Shown: positions 1 to 6,780 of the stretch, in pieces
How positions within the stretch are numbered: the stretch's first letter is position 1
How the letters are laid out: the number at the start of each line of letters is the position of its first letter
NCBI GenBank assembly: GCA_030432015.1
Contig: JAUIHJ010000019.1
Location: 1 to 22,913, forward strand
Origin: a bacterium
GTDB lineage: Bacteria > Planctomycetota > Planctomycetia > Pirellulales > Pirellulaceae
Direction: 5' to 3'
Length of the DNA stretch: 22,913 nt
Translations under genes and position numbers: made by a program
Notes under the pieces: generated by a model
Databases searched by the model: none
Told to the model about the DNA's origin: nothing
The model's input: the letters and a program-made list of their open reading frames with translations, nothing else

Positions 1-123
1 TATGATGGCCATCCCAAGGAATCTCAAAGACTCAAGCGTCCGAGAACTTGGCGTGAAAAGAGACAGAATACGAAGACTGACGAAATTCTTGCTCTGGTGG
101 CATAGGAATTTCAATTTGCAGCA

Positions 124-1359
124 CTAGTTTGTTTCGTTCCAGTAGATCTTGACGTTATGCGTCTGGCGACCGACTGCCACGATGTCCGCCCGGCCGTCCC
201 CATTGAGGTCGCCTGCGGCCAGGTCTTCAATGGCCACGCTGCCGGGATCGAAGACGTGACGGAGCCATCGTTCGCCGCCCTCGTCCTGAGGGTCGTAGAT
301 GCGAAGGCCGCGACGGTGGTCCGAATCCAGATCGTCGCGAACCCCAATAATTAATTCTTCGGCAGGATCGTCGTCAAGATTGACGCACCAGACGGCATGG
401 CCCCATTTCAGTTCTGCATCCAATACGCGCCGAGTCCATTTTCCGGAATCGCTCGACCCCGCTGCGGGTGGCGTGTAAACCACCACCTGATTTCCATGCC
501 AGGGTTCGATCGTGGCGATGTAGTCCCGTCCGCCGGCGAGCACGCCGTTCTTGATTTCACTGGACCCGCGGTTGGGTGATGACTCCTGGTCCCCGGTGCC
601 AAGATGCTGTCGTTTCCATGTGCCGGACGGGGTGCGCGTCAACAAGTTGACTCCTTCGAAGCTGGCTGTCAGGAATTGCGTACCGGCGGCGCCTCCCAGC
701 CGCGTGGGCCAGAAATTGTGCATCACACGCAGTTCGTCGGTGATCAGTGAAGCCTGCCACTTCTCCTGGGCAGGTTTTGCGGGAATGGTGTACGCCAGCA
801 GCCGGACACCGCGCTCTTCAAAGTCCGGGCCGGTTGTATTGCGTCCCTTGAGTGGTGCGACAATAAGTTCCGCTCGCTCGTCCCCATCGAGGTCCGCGAA
901 TTGCATGCGATGAACGGTCGGCTCGTCGCCAATCGCGTGATACTCCCAGCGCGCTTGTGGGGTTGGCCCCGGCGAGATCCAGCCGATGGTGCCCCCCGAC
1001 TTGGTATTGTTAAATTGCCAGTCGGAGCCGATCGCGAAATCGCGCCGGCCGTCACCGTCAATATCGTAAGGGGCAAAGCAGACGTTGTCGAAACGCTGCG
1101 ACGCGTCCTCCACCATCACGTGCTCCTGCCAGTTCGGATTCTCCAGCCAGAGGATCCGCTTGCTGTCGACAATGACGATATCCAGACGCTGATCGTCATT
1201 CATGTCCAGCAACCGCACCGCGTAGCCAACGGTCAGCTTCGTAGGCAGTTCCTGACCTTGGAATTCCAAATCAGCCGCTCGGGCCGCCCTGGCTGGTGCC
1301 AGCAGTGGTGTCACGACGCACGCGAAGCCAAGCAGCAATGAGCCAAGAGATGAGTGCAT
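124..1359 (-). CDS. Secreted FG-GAP/VCBS repeat protein
   Basis: A 411-residue protein with an N-terminal signal peptide (hydrophobic stretch about residues 5-28, ending in an Ala-rich ARAARAADL-type cleavage region). The rest is made of repeats carrying acidic calcium-loop motifs of the FG-GAP/VCBS type: DMNDDQRLD, DIDGDGRRD, DLDGDERAE, NLDDDPAEE and DLNGDGRAD, each followed by a hydrophobic strand (IVIVD, FAIGS, LIVAP, LIIGV, IVAVG). Such repeats form an integrin-like beta-propeller, and planctomycetes encode many exported proteins of this type. No catalytic domain is visible, so it could be a binding or structural protein; the substrate is unknown. The ATG is preceded on the minus strand by GAGGA with 8 nt spacing, which supports this start. 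The gene is divergent from the DUF1571 gene across a 314-bp gap. Confidence 0.88.
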   Translation of the reverse strand: MHSSLGSLLLGFACVVTPLLAPARAARAADLEFQGQELPTKLTVGYAVRLLDMNDDQRLDIVIVDSKRILWLENPNWQEHVMVEDASQRFDNVCFAPYDIDGDGRRDFAIGSDWQFNNTKSGGTIGWISPGPTPQARWEYHAIGDEPTVHRMQFADLDGDERAELIVAPLKGRNTTGPDFEERGVRLLAYTIPAKPAQEKWQASLITDELRVMHNFWPTRLGGAAGTQFLTASFEGVNLLTRTPSGTWKRQHLGTGDQESSPNRGSSEIKNGVLAGGRDYIATIEPWHGNQVVVYTPPAAGSSDSGKWTRRVLDAELKWGHAVWCVNLDDDPAEELIIGVRDDLDSDHRRGLRIYDPQDEGGERWLRHVFDPGSVAIEDLAAGDLNGDGRADIVAVGRQTHNVKIYWNETN

Positions 1360-1673
1360 CAGGTGTTCCTCGTCCGACGAATGCCCAGAACCCGCTGCCT
1401 GATGAGCCAGGAAAACCCTGGAAACACACCTGGCAGGCGATCATTCCGATCGGCTGTAAACGTGCGACCGATCGGTCACCAGTAAACACCATTGCCGGGT
1501 GGCAAGCAAGAAGATCTCAGGTGGTCGGATCGCCTGGGGAGACGCCGCGGCAACCCCGGGTAGCCGTTGCGGAACCGACGGACGTCGATTAGGTTGACCG
1601 TCTTCTGCTGTGAATCTGTCTGCGGTTACTTGATTCTGGTCCATCCTCGAAAAGGGAGAATGAGGAGTTCATC
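1360..1673. other. Divergent intergenic region with paired CCGATCGG palindromes
   Basis: This 314-bp gap separates two divergent genes and should hold both promoters. I see no gene in it. It contains two copies of the 8-bp palindrome CCGATCGG (1446-1453 and 1468-1475), 22 bp apart. The second sits inside a perfect 12-bp palindrome, GACCGATCGGTC (1466-1477). No convincing -10/-35 pair was picked out by eye. Confidence 0.45.
1446..1477. promoter_or_regulatory. Candidate operator: two CCGATCGG palindromes two helical turns apart
   Basis: CCGATCGG occurs at 1446-1453 and again at 1468-1475, and the second copy extends to the 12-bp palindrome GACCGATCGGTC. The 22-bp spacing would put both on the same face of the helix, as is common for cooperative dimer binding. 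The position between divergent start codons suits an operator. The regulator is unknown and the function is inferred only from symmetry. Confidence 0.3.
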
Positions 1674-2546
1674 ATGTTGCCGAAAACCAAATTGCTGATG
1701 TGCCATTATGCCCGTGGCGTCCTGAATGGCGCCTGTTGGGCAAGTGTGTTGTTGCTGCTGGGTTGCCCGTCGCTATTGCGTGCGACCGACGCGCCGGCAG
1801 CGAATCCGTCCAGCACGCGGCCAGCCACCCACACGCTTGACGCTGCGATGAAGCTTGCCCGCGATTGCGTGGCGGAGATCGATCGGAATGTTGACGACTA
1901 CACCGCGACGATCGTGAAACGCGAACGCATCGGCGAAAAGCTCGGCGACGAACAGTACGTCTTCGCTAAGATTCGAAATCGAAAAACGAAGGATGGAAAG
2001 CTGGTCACGCCTTTCGGTGTCTACATGCGCTTCCTCAAGCCGGTGTCGGTCAAAGGCCGGGAGGTGATCTGGGTCGAAGGTCAGAACGACGGCAAATTGG
2101 TGGCACACGAAGCTGGAATCCTGGGCCTGCTGACAGCGTATCTCGAGCCCGAAGGGACGATTGCCATGATGGGACAGCGGTATCCCATTACCAAGATCGG
2201 AATCCAGAACCTCGTGGAAGAGTTGATCGCGAAGGGCGAGAGCCAACGCCGATACGGCGAATGCGAAGTGCAGTTTGTCAAGAACACCTTAGTCAACAAG
2301 CGCAAATGCACGCTAATCCAGGTTGTGCATCCCCATCGCCGCGAGCATTTTGATTTCTACCGGGCACGCATCTTCATCGACGACGAATTGAATCTGCCGA
2401 TTCGCTACGCAGCCTGGAGTTGGCCCGAGCAGCCAGGGGGCGACCCGGTGCTGCTGGAGGAATACACCTACCTCAATTTGAAATTGAACGTCGGTTTGAC
2501 GGATCGCGATTTTGACCACACGAACAAGGAATACCAATTCCCTTAG
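1674..2546 (+). CDS. DUF1571 domain protein, exported
   Basis: A 290-residue protein recognised as a planctomycete-type DUF1571 protein from the arrangement of the region ALKLARDCVAEIDRNV-like helix, DYTATIVKRERI, VYMRFLKPVSVKGREVIWVEG, ILGLLTAYLEPEG and the C-terminal PIRYAAWSWP...LLEEYTYLNLKLNVGLTD..DF. The family is exported and resembles outer-membrane-lipoprotein-sorting (LolA/LolB-like) folds; its molecular role is not established. The N-terminus has a hydrophobic segment at about residues 15-37. Cys31 lies in LLLLGC, a marginal lipobox, so it may be a lipoprotein or be cleaved near RATDA. A strong GAGGAG ends 6 nt before the ATG. The neighbour upstream is divergent and the next gene is convergent, so it is probably transcribed alone. 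Confidence 0.87.
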   Translation: MLPKTKLLMCHYARGVLNGACWASVLLLLGCPSLLRATDAPAANPSSTRPATHTLDAAMKLARDCVAEIDRNVDDYTATIVKRERIGEKLGDEQYVFAKIRNRKTKDGKLVTPFGVYMRFLKPVSVKGREVIWVEGQNDGKLVAHEAGILGLLTAYLEPEGTIAMMGQRYPITKIGIQNLVEELIAKGESQRRYGECEVQFVKNTLVNKRKCTLIQVVHPHRREHFDFYRARIFIDDELNLPIRYAAWSWPEQPGGDPVLLEEYTYLNLKLNVGLTDRDFDHTNKEYQFP

Positions 2547-2619
2547 TCCTGGTCGATGACCAACATGCGATCGCGCCGACGACGCCTGGGTCACCGGTCC
2601 AGCTTCCGAGGCACCACGT

Positions 2620-3297
2620 CTACGCGTAAATATTGACGAACGTATTCGGTGCAGTTCCCGGCACGGCGTTGCCCGCCTCAGCGGGCGACGGTAATGGTCC
2701 ACGCGTACCTGCCGGTGATGCCGGTGATTGCGACGCCCGACTGGCCGCGGCGAGGGGTGGATTTGGCAGGATGGGCAACGTGAACTCCGCGGTCGCTTCC
2801 AGCCCTTTGTCCGCTGTGGCGGACGTAGCTGGCTGTTCGCGTTCGGGTGTCGATGGTTGCGGCCTCTGCGCCTGAAGTTCATCCATTCGTTGTGAGACGC
2901 GGTTCAAGTCTCGGGAGAGGTCACACCAAAAATCCCCAGCCCGCAACTCGAGTGGATCAACGGGATCACCGTTGGCCAGGTCATGCAGGGCTCGGCGAAA
3001 TCGCACCATGGGCCCGGCAAAGCGGCGACTGAATCGCAGGCAGTCCAACAGGGCCAAAGGTAGAATCAGGAGCAAGCCGACCGCCACCGGGCCGCCGTAC
3101 AGCCCCACTTCCCCGATCCACTCGGCCGGCGTTTGCGGACGTCGCGCGAAAACCATCCAGACCAGCGAGACGGCAAAAATCGTACACACGGAATACAGCC
3201 AGTAAAGGATGGTCCGCGCCAGCAATCCGCACTGCAGCCGCGGATCGGCGAACCAACGATGACGACGGTTTTCCTGCTGATTCCGGTTCCGCTTCAT
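2620..3297 (-). CDS. Two-helix membrane protein with HAMP-like segment
   Basis: A protein of 225 residues if started at the ATG at 3297; a TTG nine codons upstream is possible but less attractive, because an inverted repeat (3306-3320) covers that area. Two transmembrane helices are visible: TILYWLYSVCTIFAVSLVWM at about residues 28-48, and a second Leu/Val-rich stretch after GEVGLYGGP (about 68-88). They are followed by RRFAGPMVRFRRALHDLANG and a region rich in Asp and Arg ending in NRVSQRMDELQ, which looks like the P-box and coiled coil of a HAMP linker. The last ~75 residues are Pro/Ala/Ser-rich and low in complexity. No kinase, cyclase or methyl-accepting output domain follows, so the output is unclear. 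Related short planctomycete proteins are annotated hypothetical. It is convergent with the DUF1571 gene. Confidence 0.7.
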   Translation of the reverse strand: MKRNRNQQENRRHRWFADPRLQCGLLARTILYWLYSVCTIFAVSLVWMVFARRPQTPAEWIGEVGLYGGPVAVGLLLILPLALLDCLRFSRRFAGPMVRFRRALHDLANGDPVDPLELRAGDFWCDLSRDLNRVSQRMDELQAQRPQPSTPEREQPATSATADKGLEATAEFTLPILPNPPLAAASRASQSPASPAGTRGPLPSPAEAGNAVPGTAPNTFVNIYA

Positions 3298-3305
3298 CTG
3301 CGATT

Positions 3306-3320
3306 CTCGAACGGTTCGAG
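3306..3320. repeat. Short inverted repeat at the 5' end of the HAMP-like gene
   Basis: CTCGAA and TTCGAG are separated by CGG, a 6-bp perfect inverted repeat just upstream of the ATG at 3297 on the minus strand. It could be an RNA hairpin affecting initiation or an operator. It is short enough to be chance. Confidence 0.25.
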
Positions 3321-3488
3321 CCAATTGTCTTTGTGTATGAAATGTCGTCCAGCAAGGAAGCTTAGCTCACGAAAATGCGCTCCGAGAGGAATGATGTTGG
3401 CCAAGTTGTCACAAAATCAACAGGGCGGCGCAGCGCCAGCGGGACAACCGTCCGAGTTACCCTGGGCGAATCCGGGTAGCAACCCAGG

Positions 3489-4358
3489 CTAATGCTCCGC
3501 CGGCGCGTCGGTCGTGGCCAGCGATTCGATCGCGGTCTTCAGCCAGCCACTGTTCCAATGGTGGCGGCGCTGCGGGCCATCCTGGTAGGTGTGCTGCACC
3601 TGCTGGTCGTTCAACAGTTGTTCGAACTCGCGATGGTGACCGCGAAAGTTGTCGTAGCCCAGATGGATCAGTCGCGGCGAATGCAGGAATTCTGCAGGCG
3701 GATCTGCCAATAAAGCGGAGATCTGGTAGCCGCGGAAATTCTCCAGCGTCCCAAAGATGGGACCCATGCCGAACCGGTCAGGCCGTGCCTGCATGAGCGG
3801 GGCATCCCAGGCCGCCGCACGTTGGAACCGCGCGGGATGCCTGAAAATGAGGCTGAATGCTCCCCAGCCCGACTTGCTGAACCCGAGTAGCCAGCGAGTC
3901 GGTTCGTCCGCTGGCCCCAGCATTTCGCGGTACTCCCGCTCCACAAACGGCATGACCACGTCGAGCAAGTAGCTCTCTTGCCGAATCTGAGGATCGGTTG
4001 GATGATCCGCGTACCACGGCAAATGCGAGAATGTGGGATAGACGCACAGCAGTTGATGCTTGACGTGGAGTCGATGCCGGCGAATCTCTGGCAGTGCCTG
4101 GCCCCAATGCCGGCCGTCCCCCGCTTCGACCGGCAGAACGTACAGGACGCGCAATGCCGTTGTTCGGTCAGCGGCGTCAGGCAACAGTATCTCGATCTTC
4201 GTCCGGCCTGCCTGATACGGCGATGTGACTTCATGTACGACGGTGCCTTGATCCGTGCGCATGGCTGACGTGATCACGGCGTCGCTCGACAGGGTGAGCG
4301 GCCCCGCGGAGAGCAGCCAGCCGGCTGTGACGCAGAGCGAAGTGGCATGTGCAAGCAC
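3489..4358 (-). CDS. Secreted alpha/beta-hydrolase (putative esterase)
   Basis: A 289-residue protein of the esterase D/feruloyl-esterase-like alpha/beta-hydrolase group. The order of elements fits: an early strand (ALRVLYVLPVEAG), a conserved YLLDVVMPFVEREY helix, the nucleophile elbow GFSKSG with the probable catalytic Ser161, a following FSLIFRHPARF segment, and a late RRHHW with the probable catalytic His266 or His267. The acid is likely in LGYDNFRGHH (about 234-242). A signal peptide is plausible over residues 1-24. The start is a GTG with AGGAG 7 nt upstream on the minus strand, which explains why no ATG is needed. The substrate cannot be read from sequence. The gene is divergent from the transglutaminase/TPR gene. 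Confidence 0.8.
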   Translation of the reverse strand: MLAHATSLCVTAGWLLSAGPLTLSSDAVITSAMRTDQGTVVHEVTSPYQAGRTKIEILLPDAADRTTALRVLYVLPVEAGDGRHWGQALPEIRRHRLHVKHQLLCVYPTFSHLPWYADHPTDPQIRQESYLLDVVMPFVEREYREMLGPADEPTRWLLGFSKSGWGAFSLIFRHPARFQRAAAWDAPLMQARPDRFGMGPIFGTLENFRGYQISALLADPPAEFLHSPRLIHLGYDNFRGHHREFEQLLNDQQVQHTYQDGPQRRHHWNSGWLKTAIESLATTDAPAEH

Positions 4359-4604
4359 GGTAAACTCCTGATGCGATTCCTAGAATCGTTACGATTGCAG
4401 CCTCGCCGGCATTGTAGTGCGCCAACGTTGCGGGTGGGGATCGAACTTCGCAACGTCGGTGTCAACACGTCGTGCGGTTGCCTGCATGTGGAGGCGTTAC
4501 CACAGGTCGTCTGGCAGAAAATGTTGTCCACAGGCCACACGTGGTCATTTTGCAACGTAGAGTTCGGAAGTCGCCTGATTTCCCGGACTCCGATACGCCT
4601 ACCC

Positions 4605-5939
4605 ATGCCAGATTCTGTGATCAACCCGACGACGGTCACGCCGCGCGCCCCCCGCTTCGACGTCCCGCGCACTTTGTGTCGCTGCGCCGCAATCGTCGTG
4701 AGCGTCACAATCGTATCCTTCGCGTCGCCGGACGTTGTCCTGGCCGACGCCTTCGCTCCAGCGCCTCGAGCTCCCTTGGAAATTCGCCTGCTGGAGGACG
4801 CCAGTGACGGTCGCCTGGATCAGTTTACGTTCCTCGATGCCAGCCTGATCGCCAGCGGAGTCGCCACTCCCAGGCGACTGAAACAATGTCGCGAGCATTT
4901 TCAAATGCAGTGCGAACGATTTCGCGTGCAGCATCCGCACTTTGCGAACCACCGTGAATTGGCCATTGCCACCCTGGCATTCTTGCATCGAAACATCCTC
5001 ACTGCCGAGTACCAAATCGAGACCACGCGAGTCGATCGGGCATTGACGACGGGTCATTATAATTGCGTCGCCTCCACCATCCTTTTTCGCTGCTTGAGTG
5101 CCGAATTTGGCGTGGTCCCCGTGGTCGTTGCGACTCCGTCGCATGTGTTCTGCCGCTACGCAGAGGCTGAACTGATCAACGTCGAAACCACATGCCCGGA
5201 CTGGTTTGCGTTGCCTTTGAATTCCGATCTTGTCGCCAATCATCCAGCCAATCAAGCGCGCACCAGCGTTCGTCCATTGTCTGACGTTCAAGTGCTGGGA
5301 AAGCTCTTTTACAACCGAGCCACCGACAAGTTGGACGCGCGGGAATATGCGGCGGCATGCACGCTCTTGCGAACCGCGCTGGCGTTGGACCCCGCCGATG
5401 AGGCGGCGCGCGAGAACCTCCTGGCGGCGATCAACAATTGGTCTTTACAACAGTGCGAAGCGGGAGATTTTACCCATGCGGCGCAGCTTCTGACGGAGGG
5501 TACCGACATCTCGCGGGAGTACACTCCACTTCAGATGAACGACCTGCACGTGCACCAGCAATGGACGCTGCATCTTTGTCAGCAGCAGGAATTTGGTGAA
5601 GCGTTAGCGTTACTCGAAAGTTGCTACCGTCGCCGGCCTGATGCGAGACTCTTTGATCAGGGACGATTTGCCGTTTATGGTCTTTGGGCCGAGTCTCTGT
5701 TTTCGCAGGGAAAAGACGTGGAGGCGCTGCGTTGCTTCGACCAGGCATTGCAGTCCCACCCCGATCGTCCCGAGCTTCGGCAACGTGAGTCCGCTGCCAT
5801 CCTCCGAGCGGTCCAGCGGCGACTTGAAGACCGGCAGTGGGTACCAGCCCGGGAGCTGCTGGAGCGGGGGTTGGCCCGCCAACCGGATCATCCGCAGCTG
5901 CAATCCATGGTCCGCGATTTGACCGTTGCAGAATCGTGA
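4605..5939 (+). CDS. Transglutaminase-like protein with TPR repeats
   Basis: I start this protein at the ATG at 4605 (444 residues). The frame is open back to 4347, but that part overlaps the esterase start and has no signal-like character, whereas residues 27-49 from 4605 form a hydrophobic signal or anchor segment. Residues about 115-200 look like a SirB1/transglut_core2-type domain: GHYNCVAST gives a Cys154 candidate and ATPSHVFCRY a His180 candidate, followed by INVETT, which could give Glu194 in place of the usual Asp. The C-terminal half (about 230-440) consists of TPR-like helix pairs (AREYAAACTLLRTALALDP, ALRCFDQALQSHPDRPEL, ARELLERGLARQPDHPQL). It is probably exported or anchored and may act as a peptidase-like or scaffold protein. 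The activity is inferred only. Confidence 0.75.
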   Translation: MPDSVINPTTVTPRAPRFDVPRTLCRCAAIVVSVTIVSFASPDVVLADAFAPAPRAPLEIRLLEDASDGRLDQFTFLDASLIASGVATPRRLKQCREHFQMQCERFRVQHPHFANHRELAIATLAFLHRNILTAEYQIETTRVDRALTTGHYNCVASTILFRCLSAEFGVVPVVVATPSHVFCRYAEAELINVETTCPDWFALPLNSDLVANHPANQARTSVRPLSDVQVLGKLFYNRATDKLDAREYAAACTLLRTALALDPADEAARENLLAAINNWSLQQCEAGDFTHAAQLLTEGTDISREYTPLQMNDLHVHQQWTLHLCQQQEFGEALALLESCYRRRPDARLFDQGRFAVYGLWAESLFSQGKDVEALRCFDQALQSHPDRPELRQRESAAILRAVQRRLEDRQWVPARELLERGLARQPDHPQLQSMVRDLTVAES

Positions 5940-6230
5940 CGTATATACCTTGGGTGCACTGTCGGCTGCAACGTTCAAGCTTTTCTTCGCCGCCGCGCAG
6001 ATTGCATTTATCGGCACACTTCGGTGCCGCAATTCACGATTGCTCGGTCGGGCAACTCAGGTTCGCTTTCAACTCGCTCGACGGTCTCCACATGATGTGG
6101 GCGGTCGTGGGGGCATGTTGCAGCCTGGCCCATGTTCGGCACCTGCCCGGCGCAATCGACACCAACATGACGCGATGCGGTCACATCGCGTTCAGCACTT
6201 TTCTGGCGAAGTCGTGAGAGGAGAAGCGCA
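5940..6230. other. Leader region of the PilZ gene, no gene seen
   Basis: A 291-bp gap. Open frames run through it but none has a recognisable start or protein pattern. It holds a small hairpin, CGGCAC..GTGCCG around 6013-6032, and a 7-bp inverted repeat at 6171-6190 shortly before the next start codon. Confidence 0.4.
6171..6190 (+). promoter_or_regulatory. Inverted repeat 40 bp upstream of PilZ gene start
   Basis: CGCGATG (6171-6177) and CATCGCG (6184-6190) form a perfect 7-bp inverted repeat with a 6-nt spacer. It lies 40 nt before the ATG at 6231, where it could be an operator or a leader hairpin. No T-run follows, so it is not a standard terminator. Confidence 0.3.
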
Positions 6231-6728
6231 ATGCTCTCAGCAGCCGAACCCGTCGTTTCCGCGTTTGTTCTTGAAGCACCCGGAGGGCATGTGCAGAAAG
6301 TCGTACAACACCTTCTGCGAACCGTGCAGAGCCCGCAAAATTACGTTGAACGGCGGCGCGCCCAGCGGCATGCGTATCCCTATCCGTTGCGGCTCTGGCT
6401 CGCCAGAGCGTGCCAGATTTCCGCGAACGTTGTCCAAACGGTTGGCGGCGGAGATATCGTCATGGGCAAACACCTCTCAACGGGCGGCCTGGACTTCTAC
6501 TCGCCGGAGCCAATCGTGGACCGCCGCGTTGTCATCAGTCTGGAGGCTGGCCATGCGCAACCGGTTCAAATGCTGACGGAGTTGACGTGGTGTCGCTTCG
6601 GCGGCCACGGAATGTACGTCAATGGCGGCCGCTTCTTGCGGCTGCTCGACCGCGCGCAGAACACGTCGCCTGCCCTTGTTCCGCAGCACGATGGTTGCAA
6701 TGAATCGCAGCACGCAGCGACCTGCTAA
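6231..6728 (+). CDS. PilZ-like domain protein
   Basis: A 165-residue soluble protein. ERRRAQRHAYPYPLRL (about residues 40-55) matches the start of PilZ domains, including the RxxxR c-di-GMP-binding motif (Arg42 to Arg46). The second signature, (D/N)xSxxG, appears as HLSTGG before LDFYSP, with His where Asp or Asn is usual. Further strands (VVISLEAGHAQPVQMLTELTWCRF) fit the PilZ barrel. PilZ proteins usually bind c-di-GMP and control motility, polysaccharide or adhesion; the altered residue makes binding uncertain. The ATG has a good AGGAGAA just upstream. No operon partner is obvious: the previous gene ends 291 bp earlier and the next is convergent. Confidence 0.7.
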   Translation: MLSAAEPVVSAFVLEAPGGHVQKVVQHLLRTVQSPQNYVERRRAQRHAYPYPLRLWLARACQISANVVQTVGGGDIVMGKHLSTGGLDFYSPEPIVDRRVVISLEAGHAQPVQMLTELTWCRFGGHGMYVNGGRFLRLLDRAQNTSPALVPQHDGCNESQHAATC

Positions 6729-6780
6729 TCAGCCGATCCCCTCATCCTGATTTAGAAGAAAAGGGAGACTCGCCCGCCGT

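Noticed and set aside
4347..4604. N-terminal extension of the transglutaminase/TPR protein to an ATG at 4347
   Set aside because: It overlaps the divergent esterase start and has no family-like sequence; the ATG at 4605 is followed by a signal-like segment.
5926..6576. 216-codon plus-strand frame before and across the PilZ gene
   Set aside because: Overlaps the PilZ gene in another frame, no ribosome binding site, Arg/Ser/Cys-rich translation.
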